Positions 20,968 to 31,226 of a stretch of 64,000 nucleotides of DNA are shown here, piece after piece. Position 1 is the first letter of the stretch. Every line of letters starts with the position of its first letter. Origin of the DNA: Acidobacteriota bacterium. Lineage in GTDB: Bacteria; Acidobacteriota; Blastocatellia; RBC074. Made by a program: the position numbers and the translations under genes. The notes under the pieces are model-generated. The model ran no database searches. It saw nothing but the letters and a program-made list of their open reading frames with translations, and was not told the DNA's origin. The stretch is from positions 1 through 64,000 of the forward strand of contig JADJLO010000016.1 of the NCBI GenBank assembly GCA_016710075.1, read 5' to 3'.

Positions 20968-22374
20968 ATGAGTCCATTCGATCCGAACTATCCCTTTTCA
21001 GCGAAAGCAGTGCAGCAGTTCATCCGTGACAGAATCGCGCGGTGGGGCCCTCTGCGCTTGATCGCAGGCAATACTCTGTGGTTATTTGCCGATCGAATAT
21101 TGAGGCTGGGTCTGGGTTTGTATCTCAATATTCGTATTGCACAGTATCTGGGACCACAGCAATTCGGGCTACTTAATTATGCAACCGCCTTCGCCACGCT
21201 CTTTCTTCCAATCGCCACGCTTGGTTTCGACAGCATAGTCGTCCGGGATCTGGTGCGCGCGCCCCACGACAAAGATGAAATTCTAGGTACCGTTTTTAGA
21301 CTCAGGCTCGTAGGATCCGTCGTAGCCATAGCACTGATAACAGGTTCCATTCTGCTGGTTCGCCCGAATGACTTTCTGGTGCACTGGCTTGTCGGGGTAA
21401 CTGCGATTGGCACAGTCTTCCTATCCTTCGACGCCATCGACCTCTGGTTTCAATCGAGGTTACAATCACGTCTGACTGTTTACGCAAAGAATGCGGCATT
21501 TTTACTGATCGGATCAGTAAAATTGCTTCTGATCGCATTTGGCGCCTCACTCATTACATTTGCCTGGGCGGCGACAGCAGAACTATTGGTTGGAGCTATT
21601 GGAATGATGATCGCCTACCGAACCCAGGGCTTTCGCCTGATCGATTGGCGAATGAATTCAGAGAGAACGATCGGTCTTTTGCGAGGAGGCTGGCCGCTGG
21701 TTCTTTCCGGATTTGCATCCTATCTTCAATCCAGGTCTGATCAGGTTTTGATCGGCGATCTGGCCGGAGATGCTGAATTGGGACAGTATTCGGTGGCCCT
21801 GAGATTGGTGGAGGTTCTGGGCTTTATCCCGATGATCCTCTACAGTTCGGTGGCACCAACTGCAGCCCGGGTAAAATCTGAAGATGAAACTCGATATTAT
21901 CGACTCTTGCTGAATTTTTATCGATTGATGTTTCTATTGTTCGTCTTGACTGCAGCTCCTTTGCTAATCCTCTCCAGACAATTGATCGAGATCCTGTTTG
22001 GTCAGGAGTATGCGCCTGCCGGTCTGCTATTGCCCCTCTTCTCCATCAGGCTCTTTTTCACTAATTTCGGCGTGGCTAAGAATCTTTTCATCATCAACGA
22101 CGGCCTTTTCAAATTCTCATTGATTGCGACATGCATCGGCGCTTTCACTAATCTGGGATTGAACTTCATGCTTATCCCCGCATACTCATCGAAAGGTGCG
22201 ATCCTGGCAATGAGCATCTCCTATCTGTTGAGCACATTCTTGATTGATATTTTTTATTCGAAAGCCCGGAAAAATTTGTATACGATGGTTTTGGCGATCG
22301 TAACTCCCTGGAAAATCCAGTTTTCGACCGTCTCGGAATCAGCGCTGAAATCTAATGGAAAAGATGATATCTAA
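20968..22374 (+). CDS. Polysaccharide flippase (Wzx-type membrane protein)
   Basis: This is a multi-pass protein of the MATE-like/polysaccharide-transport superfamily that flips lipid-linked repeat units across the inner membrane. The hydrophobic pattern gives about 12-14 segments from residue ~35 to ~450. Typical features are YLGPQQFGLLNYATAFATLF and the LRGGWPLVLSGFASYLQSRSDQ segment. The start is uncertain: ATG 20968 gives about 468 residues; an in-frame TTG at 20905 would add 21. Neither has a clear ribosome-binding site. It leads a + strand run of five more cell-surface genes. Confidence 0.9.
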   Translation: MSPFDPNYPFSAKAVQQFIRDRIARWGPLRLIAGNTLWLFADRILRLGLGLYLNIRIAQYLGPQQFGLLNYATAFATLFLPIATLGFDSIVVRDLVRAPHDKDEILGTVFRLRLVGSVVAIALITGSILLVRPNDFLVHWLVGVTAIGTVFLSFDAIDLWFQSRLQSRLTVYAKNAAFLLIGSVKLLLIAFGASLITFAWAATAELLVGAIGMMIAYRTQGFRLIDWRMNSERTIGLLRGGWPLVLSGFASYLQSRSDQVLIGDLAGDAELGQYSVALRLVEVLGFIPMILYSSVAPTAARVKSEDETRYYRLLLNFYRLMFLLFVLTAAPLLILSRQLIEILFGQEYAPAGLLLPLFSIRLFFTNFGVAKNLFIINDGLFKFSLIATCIGAFTNLGLNFMLIPAYSSKGAILAMSISYLLSTFLIDIFYSKARKNLYTMVLAIVTPWKIQFSTVSESALKSNGKDDI

Positions 22375-22392
22375 TCAAGCATCGTCTCCGGA

Positions 22393-23200
22393 ATGCTCGA
22401 ATATATGAGAATCAATGAAGAAACCGTAAGAGATACACTCGCCCATTCCGCTTATCGGTTCTGGTCGGCATTGAGACATCAATATGGCATGAAATTTTCA
22501 TGGGTAAAGGGACTTTTCGCTCTTATGTCCTTCATAGCAGAGTATCAGACCTTTTTGAAACAGAGCGACAATCCGAATTTCAGAACCTCCACCGGATATC
22601 TCTACCCGTGTTTGATCGACAGGACTTCTCAAACACCGGTCGAGCCAGTCTATTTTTTTCAAGATACGTGGGCAGCTCGGAAGTTGTTTGCCTTGAAACC
22701 CGGTCACCATTTCGATATTGGGTCAAGTGCAGTCACCATGGGAATATTGTCGCAATTTTCCCCGGTTACAATGATCGACCTCCGCCCCCTGGAGGTATCC
22801 CTGGAGAATCTGAGTTTTCAATATGGATCGATTCTCGATCTGCCCTTCGCCAATGACAGCATCGAACGCCTATCCTCACTTTGCGTGATAGAACATATCG
22901 GACTTGGACGATATGGTGACCCTCTTGATTCATGGGGAGCGAAAAGCTGTAAAAGAATTACAGCGTGTGCTGAAACCAGAAGGTAATCTGCTGATTTCAG
23001 TCCCGGTAGACATGGAATGCCGAGTCTATTTCAACGCTCATAGAACATTCACGCGACAGTATATAATCGATTTGTTTGATACTTTGCAGTTGATTGAAGA
23101 ACAATACGTATACGGAATGAATGTCCAGGAGGATTACGATGCGGAGCGCGGATTCGGCACTGGGCTGTTTCATTTTCGCAAACCGGCTCAAGATCGTTGA
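22393..23200 (+). CDS. DUF268-type SAM methyltransferase, frameshifted
   Basis: The joined product (about 268 residues) has the layout of DUF268 proteins found in polysaccharide loci: HFDIGSS (SAM-binding), MIDLRPLE, a GSILDLPFANDSI block, SSLCVIEHIGLGRYGDPLD, then VKELQRVLKPEGNLLISVPV and FNAHRTFTRQYIIDLF. The first frame leaves this path at a GGGG run (22934-22937). Removing one G joins it to the second frame (DSWERKAVKELQ) that ends at 23200. It ends in TGATG, overlapping the next start codon, so the two genes are translationally coupled. The acceptor is unknown. Confidence 0.8.
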
Positions 23201-24515
23201 TGAAAGTAATGAATTCACACCAATTGAAAAACGGGATGGATTCTGTCATTCCTGTCGAAAATCTGGTGCAGATCAAACCCACCGTCAGGATCAAATCAAA
23301 CTGTCCTGATTGCAGTGAGGAGTTGATCCCAGGCAGAGTTATCTGGCAAGGAATTCACATCTGCGTAGAAATGAGATGTGTTGCCTGCGGTATTGAACTG
23401 GTCGAAGACCTGCCCATTGGACAGGCATTCCACACCCCGTATCGTGTCGAGTTGAAGAGCGGCCGGTTACTAGGCTCCGACGATGTTGCTCGACGGTGGT
23501 TCGGATTGCCTTTACTACGCTCATTGCGTCATCCACGGATGGATGAAGTCGGATTGAAAATCGAAAAGCTTCACGATGTCAGTGAAGTAATTATCCTCAA
23601 TTGCATTGACTTTCTATATGGCCATGCGCTGCTAAAACTTCTTAACGCTGAATTTCACCTGCGAGAGATACGGAGGAGGGACCCTGATAAATCGGGACTA
23701 ATTCTGATTGTCCCGACATACTTAAGGTGGCTGGTACCGGATGGTATGGCTGAGATATGGACCGTTGATTTACGACTTGCACAATCCCAGGAGTATTTCC
23801 CAAAACTGCATGAAAGGATCGAACGCGAATGCATGCGTTTCTCGAAAATATATCTCAGCCCTGCCTATTCGCACCCCCGCGAATTCGACATAAGTCTTTT
23901 CACGCGTGTTGAACGCCATCAATTTGGATCTGAGCGATTCCGCATCACCTTCATCTGGCGAGAGGATCGCCCGTGGTGGAGTGGGGATTTATTGCGACGT
24001 GCCGCACGAAGAATCAAGCCTCTGCGCATCCTCCTGATATGGCAAAACTGGAGAATACGAAGATTCTTTGCAAGCTTGCGCCCCTATTTCCCTGATGCAA
24101 CTTTCACCATCGCAGGATTGGGCGTTTCACTTCTTTTCCTAAGTGGATTGATGATCAAAGGGTAGACCGGTTCGACGAACAGCGGGAACATAACGCTTGC
24201 CGGATATACTCCGAAAGCCGGCTGGTGATCGGAGTGCACGGGTCAAGTCTTTTGTTGCCTTCAGCTCACGCCGGAATGTTGATTGATTTGATGCCAAACG
24301 ATCGCTGGGGCCATATCGCTCAGGACGTTCTTTACCAGTTCTATCATGACAACATGCAAAACAACGAAGACCCTCGAATGATCTCCTGGCGCTTCAGGTA
24401 TTTGCCTCTGGATGTTTCAACGAAATCTTTATTCGTCATTGCCAAATGCATGCTCGATGGATATAAAATCGCACGCGATTTTTTCCAGGCGCCTCAGAAA
24501 AATAGAATTGATTAA
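23200..24515 (+). CDS. GT61-like glycosyltransferase with N-terminal zinc-ribbon-like part, frameshifted
   Basis: The ATG at 23200 overlaps the previous stop. The N-terminal ~70 residues contain two CxxC pairs (CPDC, CVAC), a zinc-ribbon-like module not usual in GT61 enzymes. The remainder resembles DUF563/GT61-type capsular transferases, with the C-terminal signature VIGVHGSSLLLPSAHAGML followed by IDLMPNDRWGH. The frame stops at 24165, but a one-base change in TTGGGCG (24119-24124) lets it continue RFTSFPKWIDDQRVDRF through to 24515. As given, the catalytic C-terminal block is cut off. The family call is moderate because only the C-terminal motif is clear. Confidence 0.6.
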
Positions 24516-24539
24516 TCATATTCCAAGAGATTTAACAGG

Positions 24540-25457
24540 ATGAACGAGTTCAGGCTTACCACGCCAGTGGTTTTTATGATTTTCAATCGACCGGAAAACA
24601 CCAGGCAGGTATTCGAGAGAATCCGCGCCGCGCGACCTGATCGTCTACTGGTAGTTGCGGATGGCCCACGGGCAAATCACCCTGAAGACAAGGAGAAATG
24701 CTCAGAGACACGCGCCATCACTGAGATGGTCGATTGGGATTGCGAGGTTATGCGCAATTACACTCCAACGAACCTCGGCTGCAAGCGACGAATTTCAAGC
24801 GGAATAGACTGGGCTTTCAGTCTGGTCGATGAGACCATTGTGCTCGAAGACGATTGCCTGCCTCATCCCTCGTTCTTTCGCTATTGCAGCGAGCTGCTGG
24901 ATCGATACCGTAATGACGAACGTGTTGTGGCCATCTCCGGCGACAATTTTCAATTCGGTCGACAGTGGACTGATGACAGCTATTACTTTTCGCGTTACCC
25001 GCACGCATGGGGGTGGGCAACATGGCGCCGAGTATGGCGCCATTACGATGTCGCTATGAAATCGTGGCCGCAGGCACAGTCTGAGGGTTGGATTAATCAG
25101 ATCCTCGATGACCCCCGCGTTGCCGACTACTGGAACTACAATTTTCAATCCGTTTACGAGGGTCGCATTGACACATGGGATCATCAATGGACATACGCCT
25201 GTTTGCGACTGAACGGGTTGACGGCATTGCCCCGGGTCAACCTGATCTCCAACATCGGATTTGGGGCCGGCGCCACCCACACGATACGCAGCAGCAGATT
25301 CAGCCGCATGCCAGTAGAGGAGCTACAGTTCCCTTTACAACACCCGTCCGACGTAACACGATTGATTGCCGCTGATCGCCACACTGATCAACAAAATTAC
25401 AGTCCGGGACTTTTCAGCCGGACGCGTCGAATGCTCCGGCGGTGGCTTCGAGATTGA
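24540..25457 (+). CDS. Glycosyltransferase of GT-A fold (GNT-I/GT2-like)
   Basis: The 305-residue cytoplasmic enzyme starts TTPVVFMIFNRPENTRQVFERI, with VVADGPR and the metal-binding VLEDDCLPHPSFF (DxD-like EDD near residue 102), then HAWGWATWRRVWRHYD. This is the recurrent 'glycosyltransferase' type found in O-antigen and capsule loci. It uses a nucleotide sugar; which one cannot be read from the sequence. It starts 24 nt after the preceding gene. Confidence 0.85.
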   Translation: MNEFRLTTPVVFMIFNRPENTRQVFERIRAARPDRLLVVADGPRANHPEDKEKCSETRAITEMVDWDCEVMRNYTPTNLGCKRRISSGIDWAFSLVDETIVLEDDCLPHPSFFRYCSELLDRYRNDERVVAISGDNFQFGRQWTDDSYYFSRYPHAWGWATWRRVWRHYDVAMKSWPQAQSEGWINQILDDPRVADYWNYNFQSVYEGRIDTWDHQWTYACLRLNGLTALPRVNLISNIGFGAGATHTIRSSRFSRMPVEELQFPLQHPSDVTRLIAADRHTDQQNYSPGLFSRTRRMLRRWLRD

Positions 25458-25537
25458 GCTTTCACGAATTCTGATTTAGAAAAACATTAAACCAGGCCCT
25501 TGTGGCACATTCGACATCATAAAGGGGAATTGATTGA

Positions 25538-27016
25538 ATGGAAGTTGATGTTCGGCAATTTATTTTACTGGCTATTGCAGTAATCGTGCCGCTGTTCCTT
25601 CTTAAAACGCGACGTACTGGAACCCTTCTTGGGTGGGTCTGCCTGACAATGATGATTCAGATTTTTGATACGGCAATCATCACTAATCTGCCACCCGGAC
25701 GAATTGTCGGGCTGATATACATTCCGCAAGCTATCAAACAGTTTCGTAGCTGGCTTGAGCATAAACCTGCAAAAGCATGGCTGATGAATTATTGCTACCT
25801 GATCATCCTCGGTATCATGTTCGGATTTCTATGGCCCTGGCCGGACATCACCATGAGCAGGCCATTTAATCTGACGGCGCCTGGAAGAACCATAATTTTT
25901 CTGGTACGTGTGTTGAGCGACATCTCTTTGACGATTTTCGTCGCCAACGAGTTCACCCGTCCCGGTTCGATCATAAGAGCAGCTCGCATACTGGTTGTCG
26001 GATCCACCTTGAGTGCGGCTGCGGGTCTGCTGCAATTCGCGACCAGAGTCGATCTTTACAACCTTATTACCGGGATGGGTCAACAGATTCTGGCAATTGA
26101 TCGTTCGCGCGGGCTGGCGGGTGAACCCAGAGGCCTTGGACTTATCTGCGCCTATGGAGCAATGGTCCTGCTGCTCGGCCAGAGAAAGTTGTATGGTTCA
26201 TGGATATTGCTATTGATCATCAACATTGCAGGCATGCTAGCGACATATTCAGCCAGCTCGCTGGCGCTGTTTGCGACTGGAATTGTAACAGCATGGCTAT
26301 TCTTCTCGAACTGGGTGCGTGGAATGGTTCTCGGCGGCGTGGGTTTGACTGCTGCCCTTTTGCTTGCAGCCTCGATCTATCTTCCCAGTGAATTTGCAGC
26401 AGGAGTCGAGACTGTTCAATTGAGAATGGATCCGACGTATAAGCTTCAGGGAATTGCACCGGGAAGCTTTGGGCAGGAGGTTGCTTACCGCCTGGATGTA
26501 TTTGACGCCAGCGCCTTGCTGTTTCTGCTTGACGAACCAATATATGCCATTAGCGGAACTGGACCTGGACTGGTGTCGCTTCCCGCTTCCTCCCATGTCC
26601 CTCCAGGCCTCTACAGCTTGATCTGGACTCCCGAAGTAGGCATCAACAGCCTCCCCTTCCACGGATTGCTGCTGGAATTGACTAACAGCGGGATAATAGG
26701 TCTTCTTTGCTGGTTTGTGCAGGTTATTGCATGCTGGGCAGCCTTGCGCTACCTATACCGAACTAAAACTCTGAAGGAAGAGAAGGACGAAGCTGAACTC
26801 GCATATGCATTATTTATGATCGGTTCGGTTTTCTATATGGTGCAAGTCAGTTCTTCTCCGATCTGGAGTCTTTTTCTTGGGATCGGGTGGGCGGCTGTCA
26901 AACTATCAGCGTCATCCAAAGGCCTGAATAAGAATGAAGATCATGATTGGCGTCTGACTCCAGACCCCGCATTGCAAGTGCCACCACGATATGGTTACCA
27001 GGGGGGCCCCAACTAA
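25538..27016 (+). CDS. O-antigen ligase/polymerase-like membrane protein (Wzy type), first of two
   Basis: The 492-residue protein has about 11-12 hydrophobic segments and one long periplasmic loop (about 285-385) rich in Pro and Gly before the last membrane block. This is the layout of Wzy polymerases and WaaL ligases. Other visible traits are SRGLAGEPRGLGLICAYGAMVLL and a C-terminal cytoplasmic tail rich in charged residues. An AAGGGG ribosome-binding site precedes the ATG. It lies between two glycosyltransferases, which favours polymerisation of repeat units. A second protein of this class is encoded at 29838 on the other strand. Confidence 0.75.
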   Translation: MEVDVRQFILLAIAVIVPLFLLKTRRTGTLLGWVCLTMMIQIFDTAIITNLPPGRIVGLIYIPQAIKQFRSWLEHKPAKAWLMNYCYLIILGIMFGFLWPWPDITMSRPFNLTAPGRTIIFLVRVLSDISLTIFVANEFTRPGSIIRAARILVVGSTLSAAAGLLQFATRVDLYNLITGMGQQILAIDRSRGLAGEPRGLGLICAYGAMVLLLGQRKLYGSWILLLIINIAGMLATYSASSLALFATGIVTAWLFFSNWVRGMVLGGVGLTAALLLAASIYLPSEFAAGVETVQLRMDPTYKLQGIAPGSFGQEVAYRLDVFDASALLFLLDEPIYAISGTGPGLVSLPASSHVPPGLYSLIWTPEVGINSLPFHGLLLELTNSGIIGLLCWFVQVIACWAALRYLYRTKTLKEEKDEAELAYALFMIGSVFYMVQVSSSPIWSLFLGIGWAAVKLSASSKGLNKNEDHDWRLTPDPALQVPPRYGYQGGPN

Positions 27017-27070
27017 TTTCATGATGAGAAAGATTAACGGCCGATATATTTCACCCGATTCGATTAAGCA

Positions 27071-27895
27071 ATGAACCAGGCTTCGATCAGTTGCATAGTT
27101 CCCACACTGAACAGCGCACCGACTCTGGAGTTCACCCTCTTGTCGTTGTTGTCACAGCGCGATATACCCATTGAAGTGATAGTCGCCGATAGCGGATCGT
27201 CCGACGGCACCCTTGAAATCTGCCGGCGCTGGTCAGTGAAGATTATCTATGCCGAGCCGGGGAATATGTATCGAGCGATCAATGCCGGATTGCGTCAATC
27301 TAAAAGCAGATGGTTTGCCTATCTCAATTCTGACGATCTTGTATACACAGACACATACTCCCGTCTGATCTCCCTGGGTGAATCTCTGGAAGCCGATATT
27401 GTCTATGGAAATTGTGATTACGTAGACTGGCAGGGCCGATTCGTCTATTCCTTTTCGGCCGCAAAACCGGACGAACTGCTCTCGCTTTTCCGATTGTCGA
27501 CAATGGGATTCGCTCAACAGACTGCCATCTTCAGGCGCGAAGTTTATGAAAAGCAGTCAGGATTTGATGAGAGCTTCAGATTTCGCGCCGATGCTGATTT
27601 CTATATCCGAGCTCTGAAATTGGGACTCAAGTTTGCCTGTCTCGAAGGGCCTTCCGTTGCATGTTTCCGACTCCACGGCAAACAGTTCAGCAATCAGTAT
27701 AGCGAGGTCGATTCGATGGAAGCCCGCAAGTTATACGATAGCGGGGATATGAGTGCCCACCCGGGCGATTGGGCAAAAATGGTTTTGTGGCGGTTACGCA
27801 ACCTTCCACATTATGCAATTCGTATCCTGCGAGAATCCATGCTTTCGAACCGGCTGAGATTTCCACGCGCGATTGAAACATATACGCATCGGTAA
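27071..27895 (+). CDS. Family 2 glycosyltransferase
   Basis: This GT-A enzyme of 274 residues has the N-terminal SCIVPTLNSAPTLEFTLLSLLSQ, VIVADSGSSDGTLEI (nucleotide-binding) and the DxD-like YLNSDDLVY near residue 92. A later FRADADFYIRALKLGLKFACL motif is typical of the group that adds sugars to surface polysaccharide. It is the last gene of the + strand run and converges with the FkbM methyltransferase after 17 nt. Confidence 0.88.
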   Translation: MNQASISCIVPTLNSAPTLEFTLLSLLSQRDIPIEVIVADSGSSDGTLEICRRWSVKIIYAEPGNMYRAINAGLRQSKSRWFAYLNSDDLVYTDTYSRLISLGESLEADIVYGNCDYVDWQGRFVYSFSAAKPDELLSLFRLSTMGFAQQTAIFRREVYEKQSGFDESFRFRADADFYIRALKLGLKFACLEGPSVACFRLHGKQFSNQYSEVDSMEARKLYDSGDMSAHPGDWAKMVLWRLRNLPHYAIRILRESMLSNRLRFPRAIETYTHR

Positions 27896-27912
27896 ATAAT
27901 GAAAGCCAGCCA

Positions 27913-28662
27913 TCATTTGAGGAAGAGACTGTCAGACTGCAGGGCCCTGCCGTCTATTGGGCTGTTTAATTGGCCCAGTGAGCCGACATATCGAAATCCC
28001 CATTCGATCATTCTGCGATAGACTTCAGGAAACAAGGTTTCCCCCTCATAAAGCATTTCAAACGAGGTTTCGATCAAGACCATTTCTGCCGATTTAATGG
28101 TCTGTTCACCGCCAATCAGAACACGATCTTCGTATCCCTGAACATCGATCTTGATCATCAATCCGCCCGGAGTTACAAGGTTGATGACGAAATCGTCGAG
28201 TCTTTCAACATTGACCCGTATGGTATGACTCTCAGCCGTATACGGGAACTCCTTTTTATGAGCTTCAGCCATCTTCAACAAAGAAGAAGACGGGGCAAAC
28301 TGGTTATACTCGAAGGTCAGCTCTCCTGCCACATCACCAAGCGCCAGATTAAACCCTTTAAACTGAGGGGCTCTCTGCATACGGTGCAACAATTGTTCGA
28401 AGCATGCAGGGACAGGTTCGAATGAATAGATTACTGCTTCAGGTATGACGGCGTGCATAGTCGAGGCAAACTGGCCAACGTTGGCTCCAATATCGAGGAC
28501 GGTTCCGATTTTCAGCGCGTGAAACCAGGGTTGGTCCAATTTCTGGAAGACATCAGTTGTGATGTCATGGCCGATGTGAGAAAGCAACCTCGGAGTCTCA
28601 AGATAACGGACAGCCGCATTTAGTCGATTCGCTACTCTTTGCAGCAATTTATGATTCTTCAT
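27913..28662 (-). CDS. FkbM-family SAM methyltransferase
   Basis: The 249-residue protein has VLDIGANVGQFA (SAM motif I, near residue 56), FEPVPACFEQLL, and a late GGLMIKIDVQGYEDRVLIGG followed by MVLIETSFE. These are the hallmarks of FkbM-type O-methyltransferases that act on sugars or lipids of surface polymers. AAGGA precedes the ATG. It follows the aminotransferase gene by 31 nt on the same strand. Confidence 0.9.
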   Translation of the reverse strand: MKNHKLLQRVANRLNAAVRYLETPRLLSHIGHDITTDVFQKLDQPWFHALKIGTVLDIGANVGQFASTMHAVIPEAVIYSFEPVPACFEQLLHRMQRAPQFKGFNLALGDVAGELTFEYNQFAPSSSLLKMAEAHKKEFPYTAESHTIRVNVERLDDFVINLVTPGGLMIKIDVQGYEDRVLIGGEQTIKSAEMVLIETSFEMLYEGETLFPEVYRRMIEWGFRYVGSLGQLNSPIDGRALQSDSLFLK

Positions 28663-28693
28663 TCCTTGGCCTGCCTGGTCACTAAAACATCAA

Positions 28694-29803
28694 TCAACCG
28701 TAAAACCCTGCGATCTGATCGACGACGAACTGCTGCATCTCTTCGGTCAGTTCGGGATAGATCGGAAGCGAGAGGCATTCGAGCGCGGCCAGTTCGGTTT
28801 CGGGGAGTGTTCCCTGCTCGATTCCGAGGAATTCAAAGCATTGCTGGAGGTGAAGCGGGACGGGGTAATAGACCTCGGACCCGATTCCGGCCTGCTGGAG
28901 GTGAGCTTTGAGCTCGTCTCGGCGAGTGCAGCGGATGGTGTATTGATGGTAGATATGCCGGCAATTGGAATGAGCCACAGGCGTCGTCACCTGTGAGATT
29001 CCGGCTTGTTTGAAAAGCCGGTCATACCTCCCGGCATTGACGCAGCGGGCTTCATTCCATTGATCAAGATATTTCAGTTTGACGCGAAGGACTGCGGCCT
29101 GAAGGGCATCGAGCCTGCTGTTGATGCCAACTACCTGGTGATAATACTTCGGCTCCATGCCGTGAACGCGAAGGATGCGAAGTCTGGCGGCGAGTTGGTC
29201 ATCGTTTGTGGTCATCAGACCGCTGTCGCCGGCTCCGCCAAGGTTCTTTGACGGGAAGAAGCTGAAGCAGCCTATGGCGCCGATGGTTCCGGCTCTTCGG
29301 CCGTCGAATTCGGCGCCGATCGCCTGTGCGGCGTCTTCGACTACGGGGATGCCATGTTTGTCAGCGACAGCCATGATGACATCCATGCGGGCGCACTGGC
29401 CGTAGAGGTGTACGGGCAAAATGGCTTTCGTCATGGAGGTGATGGACTGTTCAAGCCGGTCGACGTTAATGTTGAAATCGTCGCGGTTGATATCAAGATA
29501 GACGGGTTTGGCGCCGAGCCTGGTAATGGCGCTGGTTGTCGCGAAGAAGGTGTAGGAGGTTGTGATGACTTCATCGCCGGGGCCGACTCCGAGGGCCATC
29601 AGGGCCAGGAAAAGGGCATCTGAACCGGACGCGCAGCCGATCGCATGTTTGACCTGGCAATATTCGGCGACCTCCTTTTCGAACGCTTCTACCTGAGCGC
29701 CCATGATGAACTGCTGAGTCTCAAAAACGCCGTTGACCGCGGCCATGACTTCTTCACGGATAGTCTGGTGCTGGGCAATCAGATCAAGCAATGGAATTTT
29801 CAT
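28694..29803 (-). CDS. DegT/DnrJ/EryC1/StrS-family PLP aminotransferase
   Basis: This makes an amino-sugar nucleotide by transamination of a keto-sugar. The 369-residue enzyme has GCASGSDALFLAL (PLP phosphate cup), VEDAAQAIGAEF (cofactor aspartate) and FFPSKNLGG with the PLP lysine near residue 186. A conserved GINSRLDALQAAVLRVKLKYLDQWNEAR block follows. The start is the MKIPLLDL methionine; an upstream TTG is less likely. The specific sugar is not determined by motif. It belongs with the neighbouring transferases to the polysaccharide locus. Confidence 0.92.
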   Translation of the reverse strand: MKIPLLDLIAQHQTIREEVMAAVNGVFETQQFIMGAQVEAFEKEVAEYCQVKHAIGCASGSDALFLALMALGVGPGDEVITTSYTFFATTSAITRLGAKPVYLDINRDDFNINVDRLEQSITSMTKAILPVHLYGQCARMDVIMAVADKHGIPVVEDAAQAIGAEFDGRRAGTIGAIGCFSFFPSKNLGGAGDSGLMTTNDDQLAARLRILRVHGMEPKYYHQVVGINSRLDALQAAVLRVKLKYLDQWNEARCVNAGRYDRLFKQAGISQVTTPVAHSNCRHIYHQYTIRCTRRDELKAHLQQAGIGSEVYYPVPLHLQQCFEFLGIEQGTLPETELAALECLSLPIYPELTEEMQQFVVDQIAGFYG

Positions 29804-29837
29804 TATCAAAATTCTACTTTCAAAAAAACTATTGGCA

Positions 29838-31217
29838 TTAAGACAATCTGGATAAAGGGTCAGTGGCTGACTTCCCTGAGGAAGTCAGCAGTGCAACAAC
29901 AAACAGAAATAGTAACGCGTTGGCGGCGATCTGCAAATTGAAATCCAGAAAGCTGTGAATGAAAATTCCGATCATTGAGATGCAGCCTCCGGCGACTATG
30001 GCCGAGTCAGACCCACGAAGCAGGTTGATATCAGGCCAGATTCGTCGGAGAGCGGCAATCAGTTCAAAGAGGAACCAGACGCCGAGGAGAGCTCCAATGA
30101 TTCCGGCATCGGTCAGAAGTTGCAGGTAATCGTTATGGGTCTGTTCGAGACGTTCGAATTTTGCTGTCGATTTACCATAGGCCGGATAGACTGCCGGGAA
30201 TGCTCCGATCCCCGCGCCGGCAAGAGGATGATCGAGGAAGATCCGCCACGAAGCGCGCCAGTATTCCATTCTCGTGGTCACCGAATATTCGCCGGCGCCC
30301 TGACTGAGAGTTCCGCCGACTCGCTTGAGCAGTGGCTCATAACCGATCCAGAGAGCCATGACCAAAACGGCGATTGCAGCGACCGGGATGAGTAACTTGT
30401 TGCCGCCGAAATTGGGATTCTCATGGATTGGATTCAACTTCCGGCTGATGAGTCGCGGCAGAATGATGAAGGCCAGCCCCTGAACCGCAAGTGCAAGCAT
30501 CCCGCCGCGAGAGAGTGAGAAGATCAGCGCCACTGCCATCATGACCACGCTGAATAACGCGATTACCCGCATCTCCAGACGTGTTCGCGTAATCGCGATC
30601 CAGGCGAGCGGCAGCGGCAAAATCAGTTCGACCAGGCCTGAAAAATGATTGTAATTTCCGTAAGGCCCGTAAGGAGCGATATACGGCGATACTGACCGGA
30701 ACCAGTAGAGCTTTCCGTTGTAGGTAAACCTCTGGACAATGGCAAAAAGAGAGACCGCAAACCCGAAAATGGTGAGGGTTATCAGGGTGAATTTTCGCCT
30801 TCGTGAATCTTTGAGAACGTGAATCGCGGCGAGGAAATAGATCAGTAGAGCCAGAAGTTTTAGAGCCGCCTGGCGTGTCGCATAAGGTTCGAGAGACAGG
30901 GTTCGAGCGCCGAGACTTGCAAGCGGGGAGGCTTCAGGCATGGTGACGGGATTTACCGGCCAGAACGGGATGAACTGGCAGACGCCGAGCAGAAGCAGGC
31001 CTAGCAGCGGCAGGGCGATTCTAAACCTGCCTGGATCCCCAATTGGAACAAGGACGCATCTCAGCGAGAGCAGAAGAAGCAGCAGCAGCGCATTCAACTC
31101 AAAGACGGCCAGCGACCACGGCTCGACCGTGCCGAAGGCCAGGACTGACAACAAGACCGTCGCCAGCAGATCGGCAAAAATTATGCGATCGAGTTTTGAT
31201 ACTGTTTGCTTCTGCAT
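29838..31217 (-). CDS. O-antigen ligase-like membrane protein, second of two
   Basis: The 459-residue protein has 11-12 hydrophobic segments and the Wzy_C/O-antigen ligase core: LIFSLSRGGMLALAVQGLAFI, a large periplasmic loop and WRIFLDHPLAGAGIGAFPAVYPAYG with TQTHNDYLQLLTDAGIIG-like residues (EQTHNDYLQLLTDAG). The His in THNDYLQ is the conserved ligase residue. It is followed downstream by the DegT gene and preceded by the TPR gene; a palindromic element lies just upstream. Compared with the protein at 25538 it has the clearer ligase signature. Confidence 0.88.
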   Translation of the reverse strand: MQKQTVSKLDRIIFADLLATVLLSVLAFGTVEPWSLAVFELNALLLLLLLSLRCVLVPIGDPGRFRIALPLLGLLLLGVCQFIPFWPVNPVTMPEASPLASLGARTLSLEPYATRQAALKLLALLIYFLAAIHVLKDSRRRKFTLITLTIFGFAVSLFAIVQRFTYNGKLYWFRSVSPYIAPYGPYGNYNHFSGLVELILPLPLAWIAITRTRLEMRVIALFSVVMMAVALIFSLSRGGMLALAVQGLAFIILPRLISRKLNPIHENPNFGGNKLLIPVAAIAVLVMALWIGYEPLLKRVGGTLSQGAGEYSVTTRMEYWRASWRIFLDHPLAGAGIGAFPAVYPAYGKSTAKFERLEQTHNDYLQLLTDAGIIGALLGVWFLFELIAALRRIWPDINLLRGSDSAIVAGGCISMIGIFIHSFLDFNLQIAANALLFLFVVALLTSSGKSATDPLSRLS

Positions 31218-31226
31218 GGGAAAAAA

